A stretch of 64,000 nt of DNA, taken from contig MOWL01000045.1 in NCBI GenBank assembly GCA_002110485.1, positions 1,178,001 to 1,242,000 of the forward strand, in the 5' to 3' direction. Below, piece after piece: positions 1-12,393 of this stretch. Under the pieces are notes generated by a model that was not told where the DNA came from, made no database searches, and saw nothing but the letters and a program-made list of their open reading frames with translations. A program made the translations under genes and the position numbers. The stretch comes from Emergomyces orientalis. Taxonomy: Eukaryota; Ascomycota; Eurotiomycetes; Onygenales; Ajellomycetaceae. Numbering within the stretch: position 1 is the first letter of the stretch; every line of letters begins with the position of its first letter.

Positions 1-1052
1 ATTATTATTAGAGATCGGCAGTATTCTGTAATTAAGTAGAGTAAGAATGATGCCAGGGTCGACAAGAGCGGACCGTTCTTGAAACCAAACCATCAGGTGT
101 GATGGGCATTCTAACGTGTTCATCAATACTTACTAATGTGTTCGTGTCTCGCCCAGAATCACCCTTGTCTTTATTTGCTGCAACAATGCTTGCTAGCGGA
201 TGGCGATACTAATAATTCCAATTCAGGCGGGATTCCACGTGGGGGATAGACATTAGCGCTTCTATGGCGGACATTCTGTAGTTTGTTCTAACACTTTGGA
301 ATACTATCAACAAGTCTACTTAAGGTTGATTAAGGTTGTTTTAAGGTTGTTGTAATTCACATGGAAGAAGATAAATGTCTGACTCAGGTACAGCAAGGGA
401 AGCTGTATGTTGTTGTTACCCAGTCAGATTTGTGGCCAATAGCAGGCTATCTTTGAGAGCAAGATTCCAAGGTTCCAAGAAATTGCCCGATTGGAACTAG
501 CGCTTCCAGGAGTCTCCATTTTATTGGAGATTCAAGGGTCCCCTGGACTTTCCCCAGTTGACGAATTCAAGGGTACCTAGGGCATGAGCCGTTATTACCC
601 CCCAGGTCGCTCACTCTTTCACACGACATCGCATGACCTTCGCACCTCAACATAACAGCCCCCGTCCAGTACCGGTCAAAAAAAAGGGGGGAATGAGGTG
701 AGGCGTACGATTCTCAAATTCAAATAGCTAAATATCAGCGAGATATAAGTTCTCAGCACAAAATTCTCAGCGTATGTGTAACGCTTCTTTCAGCCAAAAT
801 CCTGGCAAGACTTCACTCATCAACAATTCAATTAAAGAGATATCATATTGGTCAGCCACTCACTCAATTTTCCGAGATCTTTGAACCAATTCTTGCATTC
901 CACGAAAGGGAAAAGGACAAAAAATAATTGAAAGAAAAAAAAAAGTAAAAAAGAGTTTGCACGCAAATAACGAAACAGGTATAACAAAAAAGGCAAGAGA
1001 AAAAAGTATTCCACCCGAGTCCAACATAAAAACATCCAATCCTCCAATTGTC
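1..1052. other. Intergenic / 3' flank, no gene seen
   Basis: No supported coding region. It holds an imperfect tandem repeat at 320-350 and, at about 920-1010, A-rich low-complexity sequence that is probably the 3' UTR of the minus-strand gene ending at 1053. Confidence 0.6.
320..350. repeat. Short tandem repeat, 10-bp unit x3
   Basis: Three copies of TTAAGGTTG(A/T) lie at 320-329, 330-339 and 341-350, with one spacer base before the last. It is not the canonical fungal telomere repeat. No function is assigned. Confidence 0.7.
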
Positions 1053-3247
1053 CTATAGGTCCTCCTCCAGCTCATTTTGCCCAAGTTGCGGCGGCTTCTG
1101 CTCGATATTCAGATTGCTTCTGGGTGACATACCCGAACCTAGACTAGTAGCAGCGCTCGCAGCAGCACCGATATTGATATCACCACTCCCACCAGAAATA
1201 GAGCCTGGAATTTGTGCGGACCCCATAATCTCCTGAATATTAGTAGCTAGGCCAGACCCAGCCAACCGCTTATTGTTAAAAACATCATCGTCCGCCCCCA
1301 ATACACTAGCCCGCTGCTTCTTCATGGGGCTGCCGATGAACGCTGGTTCGCTTTCCAGCACGGAACTACTGTGACTATGACTGTTCATGTGGGATTCTGG
1401 CGGTTCTAGGGATGAAGAGCCGTCGGCAATCCCGTGATGCGGAGGGGTGGTGGCGCTTGTTGCGGTTGTAGCATTAGTTGAGGTTGTTGTTGTTGCTGTG
1501 GTGGTGGCTGTAGTGGCGGCGGGTGGGGTCGATATTGATGCTGGCGTGTTTGATTTGGAAGTTCTCGAGGTCGCGTTCCCGCTGTGTGCAAGGGGTTCGG
1601 CGGAGTGTTGTCGTTTTAGCTGATGGTGGAGATTTGGATGGTAAATACAAGGTCTCGTACAACTGGTATAAAATAATATAAAAAGAACATTAAAAAAGCA
1701 TGAGAAAGCTCACCTTTATTTGTCTCACCCCCTCCGCAAGCTCACCCTGTTGCCGAATATCGTCCGGCGAAAGAAGCGAAGAACTGACATCCTTATCCTC
1801 CTCCTCTTCAGCCTTGTGTAGTATAGAGGCCGGCCCATTGTCATCGTCGTCATAGTCACTGTCGTCCATGTCACTTTCACTACCTCGCTTAGGCTTCTTT
1901 CTCGACTTCCCTAACCCCCCTTCAGTATTATTATGGTCTCTAAACTTCGCGAAACCAGCGGCGCCCCCGGCTTTCAGGGGCGCAAGGCTCGCAAGGTCGG
2001 GCTGTAGCGATATACGCCTTGTAGCAGAGGCCTTGTTATCCTTATCCCGCGATTTGGTATCGAGAATGCCCATTCTTTGCAATTGGCCTACAAAAGAAAA
2101 ATTTCATGTTAGACACAGAAGAAGCGTTAAAAACATGAAAAGTAAAAATAAAAAAGGTGCTTCCAAACTCACGCTCTCCTCGATACATAAACGTAAATAT
2201 CGCATACGGCCTGTCGGGTCCATCAATCCCAGTAACAGTCTGCGTGCTGATAGACTTGGGATCTAACGATTTCGGCTTCGCAAAACTGGTGGTATGGTCG
2301 ACATCCCGGTCATCGTCCCCTTTGCCATTCGACCCTTGCCCCTGATTTTCTTCATCGTCATCATGCGCATCGAACTGAGGCGAATATTCACCCCGCTTGA
2401 TTTCCCCAGACGCCAAAACCCTAAAAAGAGCAACTTTAATCTGGCCCGCCGTTTCTGGTATGGGGTCATCATCTTCCTCAGACTCAGCCGAATATTCAAC
2501 ATCGGACAAATTCTCAACAGGCGACTGGGCGTCATCCCCATAGCGTAACACACTCTGTCCAGATTTGGTTTTCCTCTCATCCGTCTCCATCATCATCGTC
2601 TCCTCACTCCCATCTTGGCCCACTTTCCCTTGTAGTTGTTGATTTAACTCCCGTTTTCTGCGCCTCCGCTCCATCTTCTGTCTCCTTCGCTCAATCTTCG
2701 CCGCGGTATCCTTCCCTTTCCCCTCCAAGTCCAACCCATTCAACCACCTCTCTAACCCAACCTCCCGAAACAGAAACTCCCGCTCCGCAAGCCCACCCCC
2801 TTGCGATTCCGGAATTGAAACCCATCTCGAGTTAACCCACGTCTCCTCCCCCCGCCGCAACAACGTTGCAACCTCCTCCTTCTGCCGGCCGTCAAAGTAT
2901 ATATACGCCGCAACAGTTTCGTTCGGAGAAGTGGTCAGTGGTAGATATGGCCCGATGGTGTTTGTGCTCTTGGCAGAAATGCCCACAACTTTTGCTTTTG
3001 GGTGCGGGTTTTCAGGTGTGGGTTTCGGCGTGGAGTATGGCACGTTCTGGCCTGGGGTGAGTAGGGTGATGGAGATGGCGAAGGTGGATTGTTCGGGTTT
3101 ACCTGTTGCGGGATCTGGCACTTTCGGGGGCGGGACGGGGATGTAGCAGGCGATTCGAGAGGCGCGGGATTGCCGTTGAACGGAGTACTCTGGTAGGGGC
3201 CCATTGGGCGTGTGGATGCTAACTGCGAGGCCCTTAAAGCACGGCAT
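1053..3247 (-). CDS. DUF7918-like conserved fungal protein, 3 exons, ~671 aa
   Basis: Exons on the minus strand are 3247..2173, 2087..1714 and 1619..1053; all phases close to a 671-aa product. The N-terminal part (residues about 1-145) starts MPCFKGLAVSIHTPNG and reads as a beta-rich domain. Later comes the segment PYAIFTFMYRGERQLQRMGI, split by intron 1, which resembles the end of the fungal DUF7918-type domain family (from memory of the family, not a search). Residues 183-202 are a strongly basic KIERRRQKMERRRRKREL stretch. The middle is Asp/Glu-rich. Exon 3 encodes a low-complexity Thr/Ser/Pro tract, then a conserved-looking tail ending in NELEEDL. The basic stretch and low-complexity tail suggest a nuclear protein, but function is unknown. 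Intron 2 has two in-phase donors 15 bases apart (see findings). Confidence 0.75.
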
Positions 3248-4790
3248 GGTTTGGTCTTGGAGCTATGGATAAGATATGTTTATATATGTTTGTCGGTATG
3301 TGTACGCATGCGCAGTTTTCAAGTAGTAGAAGGGAGTAGAGGTAGCGGTGGTGGCGGTGGAAAGGAGAGTTGATAGTTGCGAGAAATGGGATTTGGAAGG
3401 AGAGGTCAAGCTGTTCAATCCAGTATGGTTTCGATAAACGGTGGATAGGGTAGATATCTCCAAGCCTACGAGAAACTGGATTAAAAGGCAATGTTGATAT
3501 ACTAACAGCGCGGTTGGAAAACCATTTGAGATATAGAAGAGCTGGTATGCAAAGGGGGAGAGACAATAGAAATTGTTGACACAAGCTCCTGGACGAGCAC
3601 ACAGAGCTGCCTAGGTTTTCAAGATAAGTCGGTTTGTTCCGATAATAAATGGGGATGCTCTAGAGCCCGATGAGACGCCGATAAATATAGCCTATTATTA
3701 TTTATCTAAGGAAAAGGCATCAGCAAACAATGTCCTCTGAGAGAGAGCAGGGCAGGGGAACACCCACACAACAACAACAACAAACTAACGCACACCGTTT
3801 AGCTCAGAGAGATGCGTTGTACCGCGTCCCCCCTCTTTCGAACCCGGCTAACTAATATAGGGCGTTTTGCGAGGGCAGATGAGAAATGGCGATGTCAATG
3901 AATCGGGATATATATCTAGATAGAACAAGTACAGCGAATACCGCAGATGGGCGGAGAGGTGGAGGGTGGAGTAGGTTACCCAGTTAGTCAGCGGTTGAGC
4001 GCCTTGACTCACGTGAATTTTTGGTCGTCCCGACGCCGACATGCTTCACTTATCTAATCTTCTCTACACTCAACTCATCAATTCAAGGAAATACTAGTGT
4101 GCAGCAAAAATACTCATAGCATCGCCGCTCAAAATTATTAAATACATGAATCAGCAAGACAAAATAAGGTCCAGGATTAAAGGAGCCAAAATAAGGCAGT
4201 GGGGATCTGACCCATGCGTTCAGTTTGAAGAGTTGATATGGTGCATCCGAGTTCCTCAATACTACTACTAGTATATTGAGGCATGTTTACCTCCCGGAAG
4301 TATCATAGTGAACACTACGTGCATTGAGTTTGGCAGCTAATAAAGCCCATGCCGTAAAGAAACACTTCTCCCAACCTATTAAAGCTAGTTCTGGGGGGCC
4401 GTGACCCCGTCGTACAGACTATGGGCTCCAGGATGCATTTTTCCTTCAATGAATTTCGATATTGCTAAGATTTCGAGAGCCGGGGTTCATCTCCATGATC
4501 GCTGGCTGGGCTTGCAACACAGGGGGAATATAAGCAATGACAAACAATGTGAAAATGCTGTGACAGCCCGAATAAAGCAGCAGATTGAAGTCCTGATACT
4601 ACACGCGTATATTTTATTCACCCGACTGTGCTGGTATCGGCGAATCCAATGATTCAAACAGAACAACACAAAAGAGAGAGAGAGAAAAAAGGTCTTGGGG
4701 TGTATTAACATACACCAAAACGAGCTTTTTGAAATTGTACGTGCGCATATGGAAACCAGAGCTTTCCTTATGATCGCAAGAACGGGTGGC
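3248..4790. other. Intergenic, no gene seen
   Basis: This is the upstream region of the minus-strand gene starting at 3247. Several short open frames occur on both strands, but none has credible codon use, domains or splice structure. A TCACGTGA motif (possible bHLH-type site) lies near 4011. Confidence 0.5.
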
Positions 4791-4797
4791 GAGATGG

Positions 4798-6203
4798 CTA
4801 CTGTGCTGGCAGGGCGCGGACGATGTGAATTTTCCAAGTGCCGACAACAAGCGCTCCATGCCCAATATCCCCAGGAGCAGGTTCGGTAAACAATGCTCTT
4901 CTTAGTATTTGTCTAGAACACCGGTCTCGGTCTGTGGCAAACACATCACGCCTCACAATAGCTAGAGCTTGAGCGGGAGGGGCCAATTGGGGTGTTATCA
5001 GTAGCCAAAAACTGGGCCTCTATCTCAACACAAGGGACAAGGATAGGGCCGTTCGCTGTTGCCGGCCTGACACTTCCTTGAAATAAATCAAGCGGGATCA
5101 TGTGTGGATCAAATCCAAGTGAGTAACAGTCTTCTTTGAATAGCTCAAGGTAAGAAGATCCTGTGTCGTCCAACACGAGAATGGTATGTGTGAATCCAGA
5201 CCAAAGAAGCCGAATGTTCACATAGATCTAGAAGAAACAAATACGGAATAAGGAATCATTTATTATACATAGGATATGCCACGCAATGGAAAAAAAGCAG
5301 AATTTAACCTACACTATGCATATCGGTTCGTTCGTATAGGTGTGGGTCGTGGGGTGGCTGGCTGGGGATCGGGCGGATAAATAGACAGAGAAGCGAGTTG
5401 GGAACCGGTGGACTGACCTGGATGAAAACACCCAAACTTAGTTTACAATGCCCAAATTATTGGAGAATGTCCAAAAATAATATATTGAAACGTACGAATC
5501 CCCTCCAGTGTGCTCCGTGTCCATGTTCTGCTTTCCATTTCGGCAATTCCTCCTCCAAATTGACTGGCTCTCGAGTTGGGGAAATCTTCATATGTCCGTT
5601 GTGCCAGTAAGAGGCTGCGCCTTTCACGACTCTGAGGCTCCCATTTCTGTAGGCCTCCATAACAACTTTGATATTCGTTATATACGGAGCCACCCAGTCT
5701 AGATTGGGCAGCTCCTTCAGGATTTCTAGACGATAGTAGGCCAGGGGTTGAAGTCCTTTCGGTTCGGAAGGGGGAACACCAACACCATTTGTGAGTTGGA
5801 AATCATTTAAGGAGTTTGGCTTCGCTTCATAGATACGAGAGGGCTTACGGAGATCCTGGGGGATAGTTAACTAACAGTCGATAACATAATCAAGGTAACC
5901 TTGAAGACTTTTAACCATGCCAGGCCGCTGTGCCAGGGTATACTTTTCGATTTGCTCCTTTGCAAATGATAGTTTCCATCCCCTCAACCTAGAACGACTA
6001 CGTGCTGATTGTTTTATACCAAGTTATGGATAGAACAGATGAGATCATTTTTGAAGTGAGAAAAAACGTAGGACAGATTGTAGAATCCACTTTTGATACT
6101 CGACAGGATCAAGAAGTGCCTTTCTGACGGCTTTTGGGTCCCAGCGTGCCCATTCTTCTTCTGTAGCTGGGTTCGCAACCAGGGCTTCTTCTGGTGTCTC
6201 CAT
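4798..6203 (-). pseudogene. Decayed gene with Asp-Thr-Gly-Ser-Ser motif
   Basis: Reading the minus strand from ATG at 6203 gives METPEEALVANPATEEEWAR and on to DPVEYQKWILQ. After a probable intron the same frame resumes with RGWKLSFAKEQIEKYTLAQR. It reaches an in-frame TAG at 5873-5871 and continues straight through into DLRKPSRIYEAKPNSLNDF and NIKVVMEAYRNGSLRVVKG. A likely intron starts at a GTACGT near 5500. A later exon from about 5226 encodes IYVNIRLLWSGFTHT and then DDTGSSYLELF, with an aspartic-protease-like DTGSS. After about 4990 the coding signal seems to move to another frame (AIVRRDVFATDRDR...VRALPAQ), which suggests a frameshift. The TAG cannot be removed by any splice pair I could find that keeps frame. 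The family is not recognised; a retropepsin-like fold is inference from one motif. Confidence 0.5.
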
Positions 6204-6329
6204 AAGGGTGGCGTTGTGAGTAAAGGTGGTGGTCAGAATAGAGGAGCGGGACTAATAAGGGAAGTAGTAATCTCGCAGGAAACCTCCAAGTGCCCTTCGC
6301 CGTTTGATAAGTGGAGCTGTGATTGAAGT

Positions 6330-7390
6330 TAAAGGGATGGGAAGCCCCGATCTAAGTTCTAACCTTGGTTGGATTGTGACGCCCAACGGCAGCAATGTGG
6401 CGATTTATGCAATTATTCTTCTTGGCAAAGCTTGTTAATGTTAGTTTTAAGAAATTCCATCCTTATGGATTTCACATGTCAATTCTCTCTTTTTTAAGTC
6501 ACACTTATTTCTTCTCTCTATCATGGCAGCTACTTGGCTGTCTAGCATGTTGGACCATTTAAAATAACTACACTGAGAGATCAGATAATTAGCTAATGAG
6601 TTTGAATTGCTTCTCTTGTGAAAAATTCAGATTAATATTGTTAATAGATATTTTCAGTTTTCTAAATACTGAATCTGTAGAAATTATTAATTTACTTTAC
6701 TGCGAACTAGGATCACGCCCAATCGAGAGTGGAGCGCCTTCGTCCCTTCAAAATATTCGAGACTTAAAGCTGTTGATTCGCGTGATTTTTCAGTGGCGCC
6801 TGCTACCAAATTCATTGAAGGTTTGAAGAGGATGTATGGGAAGAGCATTTTCATGGAGCTCAAAGCTGCAATTTGAAGCTAAGCTCCCGTCAGCGGCAGT
6901 CGGCATGTGGTCAACGAGCATTACCGTTGCAAATTGCGCGAATATTGGCTGTATCATATATCCCAAGACTGCAATAATTCATTGAAATGAGCGACAAAAG
7001 CCCCACAGCGGTGGTTGCCGCCCAAAGTGCTCGCCGATGCCGTGAGATTCCGGTTGTTGAGTGACACACGAACATTTTCAGATGGAAAAAATGTCGTTCT
7101 TAGGGAATGAACTTTTGGGCTGTTCTCTTTCGCTGCACAAATTATCCAGAGCCTAAGATACTGTATGAAAAGGAAATATTCTCGACAGCAGTGAGAGCAA
7201 CAACCACTGAGTGAGTTTATAACATGCCACGATCTCGGTGAAATGCCCTCGCCGAAAAGGATAGAATCGTCAGTGACTACTATTTGCGGAGTATAACCTA
7301 CGAAAATAGTGTTAAGAGCTTGCAAACGTGGATAGCTGGGAAAGAGTTAGCTTTTTCAATACGGTGCTGGGCGGAATGTGCTGACCTCAT
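6330..7390. other. AT-rich spacer between two pseudogenes
   Basis: No gene can be supported. A 123-codon open frame on the minus strand (7325..6954) lacks recognisable motifs and a convincing start. Base composition around 6450-6700 is AT-rich compared with neighbouring genes. Confidence 0.45.
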
Positions 7391-7394
7391 GTAA

Positions 7395-8470
7395 CTATCG
7401 TCGGTAGAACCAATGTGTCGCCTGATCACGAACAGTTGTTTCTACTTCTTCGTACTGTTCCATCCAGTAACTTTCTATAACATCTCCGCCAATTAGGCCT
7501 TCAACTGGGGGAAACGTACCCAGGGAGAAGAGTTCTTCCACTCTTCCTCAGTAGTTCAATTTCTCCTTCAATGATCCGAACAGCCTTGCAGACTTGCATG
7601 GCCAGTGACCAGTCATAATCGTATAGAACACTAATCCAAGGCTGAATATATCTGTCGCTTTCGTTGACACCCAAGGTTTCCGTGGGTTGAAAAAGCCAGA
7701 CTCCGGGAGATGTACACCATATATGACACCGCTATCTGAGCCTCCAAAATCACTAAGGAAGAGATTGAGGATATCATCGGAATTCCTATGCAGCAAATAG
7801 TTTTCGGGTTGTAGATCAGAGTGGACGACGCCTTTCTGATTAATAATGTATTGTATAGCTTCTGCAGCTTGATAGCACCATTGAAGACGCAAGATTATAT
7901 TAGCCACGCCACTGCGGTGGTCAAGGTATGTTTGCAAATTGCCAGCATTGGCCTCAACAAAGAGTAAGCCTCGGGGACTTTAAGAGGGGCCAATGAACCT
8001 GAGCATACATTTATGCCGAACAGAAAAAAAATAATTTGAGTACCCATACTTTATTATTCTAGGGTGGTCCCTAAGATCCCAAGAATTTGCTCTTCAACAT
8101 TGAAACTGTGCTTGATATGCTTGACCGAATCATGGGATTCTGCGGTTGGGGAATGCCACCATGAATAGCGAGGCAATTTGAGAATAACCCCAGGATTGAT
8201 CCGTGTAATGATGGAAGTTGAGCCATGATCCAGAACTTCTTTGACACGAGGGTCATAACTTACCAGTTCCGAGTTTCCGCTCCATGGAACTGCTCCATTT
8301 TCTTCAATGTGTGTTTGTGAATCTTTCGGTGGAGTTGATTTCGCGTCTAGACAATAGTTGTATCTTACTTGCTGTACCCCCTGCTCTATGCTCGTGCAAT
8401 CCTCAAATCCTGGCTTGGCCAACCCATTGAGCTGAAATCGGAATGGACGAACGATATTCTTTGAAAACAC
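7395..8470 (-). pseudogene. Protein-kinase-like pseudogene
   Basis: On the minus strand the N-lobe appears as STSIITRINPGVILKLPRY and FNVEEQILGILG. A one-base frameshift near 8065-8070 follows; in the shifted frame HPRIIKYGYSN continues the kinase. An in-frame TAA sits at 7982-7980, in the context GPS*SPRGLLFVEANAGN. The C-lobe shows VVHSDLQPENYLLH (catalytic loop, usually HRD, here HSD), LFLSDFGGSDSG (DFG) and KATDIFSLGLVFYTIMTG. A further in-frame TGA (7550-7548) precedes GRVEELFSLGTFPPVEGLIG, which still looks like a kinase C-terminus and ends at TAG 7395. Three independent lesions argue for a dead gene. No ATG was found at the 5' end: position 8470 is a GTG, and a missing upstream exon is possible. 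Confidence 0.8.
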
Positions 8471-9763
8471 AGAGATAAAATGCCATAGAATAGACCATAT
8501 TGGTCAGCGAAGTGGGTGGTTGAAGGTTAGCATGATGATGCTGAGACCTTAAAAGGCTACTAGTTGATCTTGCTTAATTGCTCACTGAATTAACAGCCAA
8601 ATTAGACTATTGAAAAATTGTAATTCTGACTCACTAGTAGTGATGTAAATGCTGATTAATTTTAGAGTCCACTGTCTAGCAAGCATCGCCAATCAGCAAG
8701 ATGTCTATTTAAATATTCAAGGTACTCTTTGACTAAACCACAAGGTGGTCCTAGCTTCGAAGCCCAGAGAGACTCTCCTGCAAACTTTTTCAAGCATCTT
8801 CGACTCTCTCCTTTCCTGAAATGCTGCCCAAAGTGTCCCTACTGAATCTACTGCGAATCATCCATAGATAAGGTCCTTGCGTAGCATGACCGAAACACAT
8901 CCATTTCGTGTCATACTATAAAATGCCTTCCGGGCCATCCCGTTCATAAGCCTTAAGTTGTTCATTAGTGGAAAGATCTATATAAAGATCCAGGAAGAAA
9001 AAGAAAGAGAACAGAGTAAGCAAAAAACATAGTATTATAAGCAAGTAAGGGGTTGAAAGAGAAATTATGATTGGCATATAAAAGCCGCCTGTCCATAATC
9101 CATGGATGAAATTAAGACGGAGAGAGAAAAGAAAGAAAGAAAATTTGGGGAGGGTGATGTGGGAATGGGGCAAATAAAGGGGGATTAGCAAATATATGAT
9201 GGTATGTGCGGGACGCAGGGTAAAGAGCCCATAGTCATCTTTGCAGCAGCAGTTGGCTAGAGCAACGAAGGTACAAAAAAAAAGGGGGGGGGAGACAGTG
9301 AACCAAGAACTTGAAGAAATAAATCATCAAATCCCCCAGCCTGTTGGCCATTTTGCTTCGGGAGGGGTGTGTTTATATCTAATTCCTCTTCTAATTGGGT
9401 GTGGGTGCGGGGGTCCCCTTTTTCTCAACATTAAGTGGAGAATCGTTGTCGATCCGCGAGTAGATTTAAACAACGCTGCGGCAGTGACAAACATGACGGG
9501 CACTGCTACCCCGGTCATCTCATACATATAGATTGGGGGGGAGGGGGGGAGGGGGGGAACATGTACGGGAGGGGGCCATAAAATTATCGCTTCAGTGGCT
9601 GGTTGGCTTGCTGGCCGATAAATGATACGGGTCTCAATTGCAAAAATTGTCCAATTAACAAAGAAGTAACCCCCTTTTGTCTCGAGTCATTCGAATGAAC
9701 AGCGAGGGCAGTGAAAGGGAGTGGGAGTCTATATTCCCCCGCTCCAACTTCCATCTTCTATTT
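8471..9763. other. Intergenic, 3' side of sugar transporter gene
   Basis: No gene supported. The stretch includes CT/GA-rich low complexity near 8990-9150 and a run of G-tracts at 9534-9558 (listed separately). Confidence 0.5.
9534..9558 (+). repeat. G-tract cluster, quadruplex-prone
   Basis: Three successive runs of six to seven G, separated by single A residues, lie in the 3' flank of the minus-strand transporter gene, so its transcript would carry C-runs here. A G-quadruplex on the plus strand is an inference from the pattern. Confidence 0.6.
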
Positions 9764-12393
9764 TCACTTCAAGACGCTCGCATTTCGGGACTGCATGGCA
9801 ACCTCGTTCTGCCTGCGAAGCTCCTTTTTATAACTCTCATCCTCCGCGGTCTTTTCAAAGTGGTACAGCGGTTCCAGCTCGACTTTCATGCGGAAGATGT
9901 AGCGTTTAACCCAGTAGGGCAGTGCGGTGAACATCTGATAGCTCATGTGCCTGCGGGTGGGTACGGCAAAGATGTAATCCAATTCTTCCAGGGTGCGCTG
10001 TTTCGTTTCAGGGACCCAAAGGAAGATCATGATGAGGGCGACGATGTTGAGGCCACTGAAATTTCAGATTTATTGTTAGAGAAGTCGTAACTAAACGCGG
10101 GGGAAAACAAAATATAAAACTTTTTTCGGAGAGAAAAGGGTGGGGTGGGTTGCTTACGCATAAAAGGCCAAGGCACCCGTTGGGGTCATGGCACGGAATT
10201 GTCGAGGGAAGGTGAACGATAAGAGAGCTGCCCAGAATAGACACGTCGCGACTGCCCACGACATACCAACCTCTGTTCAATTAAGTATTAGTATTATCCA
10301 AAATAAAACAAAACATGGTCTTTTTTAATGTGCTGGTTGGAGTTTGGATAGCGGGAAGCATACCTCGGTGAGATAGAGGGAAGACCTCTGCAGAGTATGT
10401 AAAGGGTACAGGGCCTTCTCCGGGAGAGTAGAATGCGGCGAACAAATACATGAAGAAAGCAATAACACCAAGATGAGCCTTGCTATCCTCGGGAATATAG
10501 AATGCGAGGCCGCTGGCAAGCAGAGTCCAAGCCATCTGGGGAAATGTGAAGAGCAAGAGCGCACGTCGTCCGTACGTGTCAATGGTCCATATTGCAGGGA
10601 ACGCGAACACGAAGTTAACCAAGCCGAAACCCCACGATGCAATCAACGACTCGGTAACAGAGGCGTTTGCTCTTTTGAAAATTGTCGATGAATAGAACGC
10701 CAGAATGTTGATGCCGCACATTTGCTGAGCAATCATGACCACGAACGATGCGAGGGTGGCCCGGCGGACACGGGGAACGGTGAACAATTGGAAAAACCGA
10801 GTGACGTAGTTGCTCTTTCCTGCAATCTCTTCTTCAATTTGAATCTGCGAGTACATGTAATACAAGTCCCGAGCAGCCTGGATTGGGTGATTCCGCAAGG
10901 AAAGCAGGGACTGGTAGGCTCTGTCGACTTTTCCTTTCTTGATAAACCAACGTGGAGACTCGGGGCAGTAAAATACTCCAATGACAAGAGGGACAGCAGG
11001 AATGAATGCGGAACCCAATTGAAGTCTCCAGGAGACGTCACCAGTGTCTTTTACAGCAAGATTGGCGCTGAATCCTAGCAAAATGCCGAAAGCGGTCCAA
11101 CTATATTGAAGTGTTAGCTCGGCATTTGCAACTCCGTGGGATGGACGAGGAAAGCAATGGGGGGAGGGGGATGTAAAAAGCAAAAGAGATGCCGTCTTAC
11201 AGCTGCCAGCACATAACAAGGCCACCACGGATAGAAGCAGGAGTGTTTTCAGCGCAGAAAATGGGTACCGTGGAAGCTTTGGCGCCCATTCCAATTCCCA
11301 TGAGCAGGCGTGTGACCAGTAGTTGGGGCCAGCTTTGAGACACAGCAGAGCCGATAGGGGTAAGTACGCAGAAGACAGCAGAGATAAAGATAGCCCCTCG
11401 ACGACCCAAGTAGTAGTTGAGAGGGTCAGAGCACCAGCAACCACTGCATAATTTAGCGTTAGACGTGTGAACATACTAGGGGGTGCTCGGAAAAAATTCC
11501 CGAACTTACAGGAAAGCCGATCCGATGTAAGGTCCACTGTCACACAATTAGTTCAATTCAATAAAGGAGAGCTTCTCAGTAATATCTCAGACATACGCAT
11601 TAACTAGACCAACAATCCACTGGTTCTTCTCGGCGTCAGGATGATCTTTCTCAGGAAGGTTGAAGGCTTCCGGGAATGACAAGTTGGCACCATTGGAACC
11701 AGTCTGATCCCATCCCCTGTATCTAAGTCAGAATCGAACATGAAATGAGTGGGAAGACCGAGGTCAAACTTACTGGACGGCCGCACCGATCGAACACAAA
11801 ATGATGGTGAAGAGGAGAGGTTTCGGTTGGCGCCACTTGTGGAGCACCTCGTTACGGATGGCCTCAACTTCCTCCTCGGTGATACCCTCAACATTTTCGA
11901 AATTGGCTGGGTCTTTTGCAACTAGAGCGCCCCTCTGCAGAACTGGTTCCGCGTATTCCAAGCCGAATCTCTGCGCGAATTCCTTGACCTCTCTCAACAA
12001 GGTAGGCTTTGGGATAGCTGCAAGAGGGTTTTTGATTCTATAACACGTGACAGGAGACATGGTCAGCTATCGAACGCGGAGAGAGAATCCCAAGGAGAGA
12101 AGGTTGAATTTACTTTGCAGATAAGTTGGCATTTAGATTGATCCTCTCCCGATCACCCCTTTCGGCATTGTCAGAGCTCTGATCAGAGCTGATACCGCAA
12201 AACGCAGTAAGTAGTCAGCACATCCATTTTCTTTGTTTTCGCGCGCCATTGTAAGGTAAAGTAGGCGGTGGAATTGTTGATTTTTATATCGCACACACCT
12301 TTCGCCCGATTTCTCGACTTCCTGTGCCAGCTCCTTTTGAGGAGGCTCTCCGGACACTGTCTCAGAGACTTCGTCCTTCTTGTTGTCAGCCAT
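9764..12393 (-). CDS. MFS sugar:proton symporter, 9 exons, ~655 aa
   Basis: Exons on the minus strand are 12393..12299, 12188..12114, 12037..11774, 11716..11597, 11536..11510 (27 bases), 11443..11201, 11100..10364, 10272..10158 and 10055..9764. Every junction keeps frame and gives 655 aa. The start ATG (MADNKKDEVSETVSGEPP) has the favourable context AAAATGG. A hydrophilic N-terminus of about 130 residues, including IKNPLAAIPKPTLLREVKEF, precedes the first membrane segment. Sugar-porter hallmarks follow in order: GWDQTGSNGAN, LGRRGAIF, PESPRWFIKKGK, a QQMCGINILAFYSS block, DTYGRRALL and PETKQRTLEELD. The family is the 12-TM sugar porters (hexose, myo-inositol and relatives), expected at the plasma membrane. 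Substrate cannot be read from sequence; the long N-terminus resembles fungal inositol/hexose transporter relatives. Confidence 0.9.

Noticed and set aside
3795..3856. tRNA-like pattern (TAGCTCAGAGAGA and TTTCGAACCCGG)
   Set aside because: No acceptor or anticodon stem could be paired; palindromic TTCGAA alone is common by chance.
6954..7325. 123-codon minus-strand frame between two pseudogenes
   Set aside because: No motif and no relation to either neighbour could be seen; possibly another relic but not supportable.
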